Positions 59,493-64,000 of a stretch of 64,000 nucleotides of DNA are shown in pieces. A model generated the notes under the pieces. The model saw only the letters and a list, made by a program, of their open reading frames with translations. It was not told the origin of the DNA and ran no database searches. Each line of letters opens with the position of its first letter. Position 1 is the first letter of the stretch. The stretch covers positions 496,001 to 560,000 of the forward strand of contig NZ_JBKEIT010000002.1 of NCBI RefSeq assembly GCF_046365375.1, read 5' to 3'. The DNA is from Butyricimonas muris. GTDB taxonomy: Bacteria > Bacteroidota > Bacteroidia > Bacteroidales > Marinifilaceae. A program made the translations under genes and the position numbers.

Positions 59493-61875
59493 ATTTGTTT
59501 TTAGTTTGTTTTTGGCGTGGCTTTCTTTCGGGATGAGCCATGGCCAAAAAGCGAACTACCGGGAGGCGGAGAAATTTGCACGGGGGGGCGAGGCTTCCCG
59601 TACTTTGTTGTCGCTTCGCGTGGAACCGATTTTTTTGGAAAATAGCGATAAGTTCTGGTTCCGCTACACGACGGGCGAGGGGCTTCGTTACTATCTCGTG
59701 GACCCGAAAGCAAAGAGAAAAGAGTTGTTGTTTGATCCTGCTTATATGGCCCGGGAAATCGAGCGCATCACCTCGAAGAAGATGAATGAGAAAGAGCTGG
59801 AAATCGGGTTGCAATTTGTAGATGACGGTAAGAAGTTCCAGTTCTCAATAGATACCTTCCGCTTGGAATACACCTTGAAAACAAAAACATTAATCGCTGT
59901 GAAATGGAATCGGGAGGAAGAATACCGGAAGATGGCTGAACGAGAACAACAACGCATGCAAGAATATCAGGCAGAGCGGAAGAAAAAGAAGACATCGGGG
60001 TATGTTCCCCCGTATAAGATATTCAGCCGAGCCTACAATTTGTATGTGCTGGATTTGCGGGATTCCACGGAACGGCGCTTGACGAGCGATGGCAGCAGAG
60101 AGTTTCCTTACACGCATTCTTTTACCCGGGACACGAATCAGCGAGAGGATTACGAGGCCGTGTGGTTTAAAGAATCCGATTGTTTTTGTGTAGCCCGCGT
60201 GGTGGAGGCTTCCGAGTCGAAGTCGTACACTTTGATAAGATACTTTAATGACACTCCCGAGGCGGAAAAGTATGCTTACGAACAAGCGGGACTTTCCAAG
60301 GTGGGGCGGCATGAATTGTACGTTTTCAACGCCCGAACGGGTGAGCGCACGGTGGTTCCGGTGGATAAGTGGCAGGACCAGGCATTCGTGACTGCGGGTA
60401 GCAAGTTGCGGGGACAATATTACTACTTTACTCGTGAGCGGCGCACGCACGACGAAATGGAACTGTGCCGGGTGGATTCCACGGGAAAAGTGACGGTACT
60501 CGTAAACGAGGTTTGCAAACCCTATTTCAACGTGGAGTTAAACAATCCTTTATATTGGATACTCGATGACGGGAAAGAGATTTTGTGGTGGTCGGAACGC
60601 TCGGGGCACGGGCATTATTACTTGTATGATCAGGATGGTAAATTGAAGCGGGTCTTGACCTCGGGAGAGTGGACTGCTGGGAAGAACGTGTTTCTGGATG
60701 AAAAAAAGCGGGAGCTTTACTTCGAGAGTTACGGTCAGGTGGCGGGAGAGAATCCCTATTACAAGCGTTACAGTAAAGTGTCGCTCGATGGGGGAAAAGT
60801 AAAGATGCTGACCCCCGAGATGGCAACTCATGATATATTATTCTTCGGGGATAATTATTTGGTGGACAACTATTCGCGTGCGGATTTGGAACCGAGGAGC
60901 GTGTTGCGCGATCAGGAGGGCAAGTTTGTCATGGAATTGGCACGCCCCGATTTGAGCGCCTTGTATGCCACGGGATGGAAAATGCCGGAACCCTTCACGG
61001 TGAAGGCTGCCGATGGCGAAACGGACTTGTTCGGCATGATGTGGAAACCTTTTGATTTTGATTCCACGAAACGCTACCCGATCATCTCGTACGTCTATCC
61101 CGGACCGCAGACGGAGGAGCTGGCATTGGAGTTCACGGGTGCCGTGAATATGAAGAACACGGCATTAGCGCAAGTCGGTTTTATCGTGGTGGGATTCGGG
61201 CACCGGGGTGGTAGCCCCGTGCGTTCGGCAAAATATCACACGTACGGTCATGGCAATCTCCGGGATTATGCCTTGGCTGACGATAAACACGGATTGGAAC
61301 AGTTGATCGCTCGCCATTCCTTCATTGATAGCAGCCGGATCGGGATATACGGGCATTCCGGTGGCGGCTTTATGTCGATGGCGGCGATTTGCACTTATCC
61401 CAATTTTTACAAGGCGGCGGTATCCTCTTCCGGGAATCACGACAACCGGCTGTATAATCGGCGTTTCGTGGAAACACACCACGGTATCAACGAGGTGCGG
61501 AAAGACGTGAAACGTCGGGTAAAAACAACCTCGGGCAAAGATTCGGTTGTTGTTGAAAACAAAACCGTGTTCGAGTTGGATATACCGTTGAACGCAGATT
61601 TGGCTCCTCGTTTGAAAGGTCACTTGATGTTAGTGACGGGAAGTTCCGACGAGAACGTGCATCCCGCCCACACGATGCGCATGGCGAGTGCCTTGATGAA
61701 TGCGGGGAAGAATTTCGAATTAGTCATCCTCCCTGGGGCACGCCATCAATACATGGGTGACGCGTGGACTTACTACGAGCGCAAGATGTGGTTTCATTTC
61801 GGGAAATACCTGTTGGGGGATTACTCCTCGGACGGGCAAGGGGATATGAAGTTTTACATGAATGAAAATAGATAA
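59479..61875 (+). CDS. S9 family peptidase (dipeptidyl-peptidase IV-like)
   Basis: A 798-aa exported prolyl oligopeptidase-family serine peptidase. Signal peptide about 1-22 (FLAWLSFGMSHGQ). The N-terminal beta-propeller part covers about 30-480 and the catalytic alpha/beta-hydrolase domain follows: Ser627 in GIYGHSGGGFMSM, Asp724 in TGSSDENVHPAHTM, His756 in LPGARHQYMGD. These are the three catalytic positions of DPP IV-type enzymes. Role: cleavage of dipeptides from proteins taken up or degraded near the outer membrane. It lies in the SusC/SusD operon, consistent with peptide use. Confidence 0.92.
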   Translation: MARSKFVFSLFLAWLSFGMSHGQKANYREAEKFARGGEASRTLLSLRVEPIFLENSDKFWFRYTTGEGLRYYLVDPKAKRKELLFDPAYMAREIERITSKKMNEKELEIGLQFVDDGKKFQFSIDTFRLEYTLKTKTLIAVKWNREEEYRKMAEREQQRMQEYQAERKKKKTSGYVPPYKIFSRAYNLYVLDLRDSTERRLTSDGSREFPYTHSFTRDTNQREDYEAVWFKESDCFCVARVVEASESKSYTLIRYFNDTPEAEKYAYEQAGLSKVGRHELYVFNARTGERTVVPVDKWQDQAFVTAGSKLRGQYYYFTRERRTHDEMELCRVDSTGKVTVLVNEVCKPYFNVELNNPLYWILDDGKEILWWSERSGHGHYYLYDQDGKLKRVLTSGEWTAGKNVFLDEKKRELYFESYGQVAGENPYYKRYSKVSLDGGKVKMLTPEMATHDILFFGDNYLVDNYSRADLEPRSVLRDQEGKFVMELARPDLSALYATGWKMPEPFTVKAADGETDLFGMMWKPFDFDSTKRYPIISYVYPGPQTEELALEFTGAVNMKNTALAQVGFIVVGFGHRGGSPVRSAKYHTYGHGNLRDYALADDKHGLEQLIARHSFIDSSRIGIYGHSGGGFMSMAAICTYPNFYKAAVSSSGNHDNRLYNRRFVETHHGINEVRKDVKRRVKTTSGKDSVVVENKTVFELDIPLNADLAPRLKGHLMLVTGSSDENVHPAHTMRMASALMNAGKNFELVILPGARHQYMGDAWTYYERKMWFHFGKYLLGDYSSDGQGDMKFYMNENR

Positions 61876-61878
61876 CAT

Positions 61879-63144
61879 ATGAAAAAATATTTATTACTGG
61901 TATTGGTTTTCGTGGGGCTTTCGTTAGGCGGTTTTTCGCAAGGCATTGAATTTCGCACGGAGAGCTTTGAAGAGGTTGTGAAAATGGCGGCAAAACAAGG
62001 GAAGTGGGTATTCGTTGATGCTTACGGACCGAAATGTCCCCCTTGCCGGAGAATGGAAAAAGAGGTTTTCCCAGATCCGAAAGTCGGGGAGTTCTTTAAC
62101 AAGCACTTCTTGTGTTTGAAAATAGACGCGACAACGCAGGAGCAAGAGTTAATGGATTTGCACCGTGTAGGGCTTTTCCCGACCTATTTGTTTTTTGACG
62201 GAGCCGGCAATTTGAAATATCGAGCCAAAGGATTTTTCCCCGTGGACGAGTTTATCGCCGAGGGGCAAAAGGCTCTGGATGAGGCTAAACTAAAATCCTA
62301 CGAACACTGGATGGCGGGGTTTGCTTTGAATGGATCTGTAACCACTTTTGGAAGAGAATTTGCTATTGCCATGATGCAACGAGGTATAAGTTTGGCAGAA
62401 GGCTTTGAACGTTATTGGGCGACCCAGCAACTGCATTTGATGAACACGAGGGGGATAAAAGAGTGGGAGGATAACACCTGCCATGCGACGGTCAACGCGA
62501 ATGATTTCATTGATGAGATAGACAAGAGAAAACAAAAAGAAGATGACCTGTACGAGGCTGAAAGAAGATTCAGTGGTCCGAAAAGACCGTTGGTTGATAA
62601 AGCTTACCCGATACTGGTGGCAGGCGATACGCTCGTGAAAAATATATTGACATTGATGCAGGGACGGAATGCCATCCAAATGAAGGATTATGCTTTGCGG
62701 AACAAAAACAGGGAACTCTTCGACTACGCTCTTGCCCTGTGGGAACAATTACCGGAGAGCACCCGGGTGGGAGAGCGCGAAGCGTTGGAATTGGAGTTTC
62801 TGCAAGCAACTGGGGAAACGAAAAAATACGTGAAAGAGGCTGCTCGCTTCCTGAACCGGGTGGTAGAAACCATGTCCCAGGAACTCTTACTGGTGAAGGG
62901 TAAAGAGGAGGCAGTCATGATGCCCGTTTGGGGTATTCAGGCGGAGTGGCAGGAGCGTTTCGAGGAGATGTACTGCGACCTCTATTTTAACTACGTGGAG
63001 AGCATCGCCCGTCAATGCATGGCGTATAGCAAGAGTGCCAAGCAATTGCCTGATCTTGCCCGTTGGGCGGAATACGCCCGTCAATTGAAGCCAGGAAATG
63101 TGCGGGCACAACAGTTTTATAATGATGTAACAAATTGGAAATGA
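61879..63144 (+). CDS. exported thioredoxin-family protein
   Basis: A 421-aa protein. Signal peptide about 1-21 (VFVGLSLGGFSQG). Thioredoxin fold in residues 25-140 with active-site CPPC at Cys53/Cys56 (DAYGPKCPPCRRME) and the cis-Pro loop GLFPTYLFF. The C-terminal 280 residues are helical with no family I know. Probably a periplasmic disulfide reductase or thiol-handling protein of the peptide-uptake locus. The gap to the peptidase is only 3 bp. Confidence 0.85.
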   Translation: MKKYLLLVLVFVGLSLGGFSQGIEFRTESFEEVVKMAAKQGKWVFVDAYGPKCPPCRRMEKEVFPDPKVGEFFNKHFLCLKIDATTQEQELMDLHRVGLFPTYLFFDGAGNLKYRAKGFFPVDEFIAEGQKALDEAKLKSYEHWMAGFALNGSVTTFGREFAIAMMQRGISLAEGFERYWATQQLHLMNTRGIKEWEDNTCHATVNANDFIDEIDKRKQKEDDLYEAERRFSGPKRPLVDKAYPILVAGDTLVKNILTLMQGRNAIQMKDYALRNKNRELFDYALALWEQLPESTRVGEREALELEFLQATGETKKYVKEAARFLNRVVETMSQELLLVKGKEEAVMMPVWGIQAEWQERFEEMYCDLYFNYVESIARQCMAYSKSAKQLPDLARWAEYARQLKPGNVRAQQFYNDVTNWK

Positions 63145-63145
63145 T

Positions 63146-64000
63146 ATGAGAAAGTTCGTTTATTTATTATTGGTATGTATCGGGAACGCGATGATTTCAT
63201 GCGGATACTCGGAGTCTAAAACCTTCCGCGTTGTCGGAGAAATCGAAGGTGTGGAAGAGGGAGCAAGCGTGAGTTTGAACGTGGGTGGGACGAATAAGTT
63301 GAAAAGCGTTTTAGTCCTGACGGAATTGAAGGATGGAAAATTCGTTTTGGAAGGAGAATTGGACAATGGTCCTCGTTACTGCACGTTGGTAATCCATGGT
63401 AAAAATCAAATCGGGCACGACCTAGTGATACGGAACGAGAAGATAACCGTTCAAGGGAAAGTGTCAAATGATGGGAAACAATGGGATAACTTTGTAATAA
63501 AAGGCTCCTCATTGGAAAAAGCTTTTCGGGAGAAAATCGCTTTCCGTGTAGAAACTGGGAAAAAGTTGCGTGCTGTAGAAGAGCAATATAAAGAGCTGAA
63601 ACAAGAAGCTGGAGCACTTTACATTCGGGGACTCACGGAAAGATTGAGCCGAGAGAAGATGGATTCTCTAAATCAACGTCCGGACATTGTGCGTATGAAT
63701 GAAGCGATCCGGAAAGCGCAAGAGGAGTATGCAACTAACATGGAGAGCATGGCAAAAGAGGCGGTATTGCGGGATAAAGATTCCTTTTGGGGACCGCTCT
63801 TGATGGCGCTCAATATAGAGTTTTTCCCCTACGCTCGGCAAGAGGAGAACAAGAATCTGTATAATCAATTCTCGGAAGAGGCTAAAAATAGCTATTACGG
63901 GCAGTATCTGAAAGAGGTTATTTTCCCGGAAAGCGTGGATGAGGATAAGTTACCCGATTTCACGGGGGAAGACCGGGAGGGAAATGTACTCGCGATCCGG
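63146..64000 (+). CDS. DUF4369-type lipoprotein with expected TlpA-like domain (partial, cut by window end)
   Basis: The reading frame is open for 285 codons to the last base of the window. It starts 1 bp after the thioredoxin-family gene. The N-terminus is a lipoprotein signal (VCIGNAMISCGYS, Cys19), then a beta-rich DUF4369-like domain (FRVVGEIEGVEEGASVSLNVG; KDGKFVLEGELDNGPRYCTL), and a charged helical middle (about 130-230). The last visible residues, LPDFTGEDREGNVLAI, look like the start of an AhpC/TSA-TlpA domain, which would lie outside. This architecture is that of Bacteroidales thiol-disulfide oxidoreductases. The true 3' end is unknown. Confidence 0.78.
   Translation, partial: MRKFVYLLLVCIGNAMISCGYSESKTFRVVGEIEGVEEGASVSLNVGGTNKLKSVLVLTELKDGKFVLEGELDNGPRYCTLVIHGKNQIGHDLVIRNEKITVQGKVSNDGKQWDNFVIKGSSLEKAFREKIAFRVETGKKLRAVEEQYKELKQEAGALYIRGLTERLSREKMDSLNQRPDIVRMNEAIRKAQEEYATNMESMAKEAVLRDKDSFWGPLLMALNIEFFPYARQEENKNLYNQFSEEAKNSYYGQYLKEVIFPESVDEDKLPDFTGEDREGNVLAIR

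Overview
The window looks like a chromosomal segment from a member of the order Bacteroidales. The evidence is two SusC/SusD-type outer-membrane uptake loci, an ECF sigma/FecR pair, many signal-peptidase-II lipoproteins, TAnnTTTG-type -7 promoter boxes, weak Shine-Dalgarno sequences and a SUF iron-sulfur operon. The combination of a sigma/FecR/SusC(STN)/SusD locus with dipeptidyl-peptidase and thioredoxin-fold genes suggests Odoribacteraceae (for example Butyricimonas), but that is an inference.

Layout. 1-12 kb is ordinary chromosome: a 5'-nucleotidase lipoprotein, a tyrosine phosphatase, an AraC regulator with a VOC protein, a MATE exporter, a GNAT/YoaP-like acetyltransferase, a YbaK editing protein, a HelD-like helicase and a LuxR regulator. 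An AbiH-type abortive infection gene (10926-12077) opens an accessory stretch. 12.3-15 kb is rearranged: an intact zinc alcohol dehydrogenase, a 745-bp near-identical direct duplication that makes a truncated second copy, and remnants of a DUF1016 nuclease gene and of a winged-helix protein, the former interrupted by an 18-bp perfect inverted repeat.

15.2-25.9 kb is the most interesting part: a tightly packed, A+T-rich operon of DUF4007 protein, large P-loop ATPase, DndC-like PP-loop sulfotransferase, PLD-nuclease/SF2-helicase fusion, a small protein, DndD/SMC-like ATPase and an unrecognised 188-aa protein. It is preceded by a damaged XRE regulator. It looks like a phosphorothioation-related anti-phage system without its own cysteine desulfurase or DndB. 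Two paralogous XRE repressors with palindromes upstream follow it.

27.8-34.9 kb is a SusC-SusD-DUF4843-PKD-like lipoprotein locus. 35-40 kb holds an AraC regulator, a small membrane protein, a second copy of a NifX-like small protein, tRNA-Phe, an RRM RNA-binding protein, an unknown protein and thiL. 40-46.7 kb is the complete sufBCDSE operon with a DUF59 protein, then queG. 46.8-64 kb is a second transport locus: ECF sigma, AraC, an alpha/beta hydrolase, FecR, STN-containing SusC, SusD, a lipoprotein, a multidomain protein with a thioredoxin-like end, an S9 dipeptidyl peptidase, a CPPC thioredoxin-like protein and a DUF4369/TlpA-like protein cut by the window end. This suggests peptide or protein uptake and degradation with disulfide handling.

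Across the window, five intergenic spots carry the same composite repeat built of 9-bp units (A-R-G-T-Y-N-N-T-A type), often arranged as inverted arms, and the suf operon has two separate 7-bp tandem repeats directly in front of the sufB and sufC starts.
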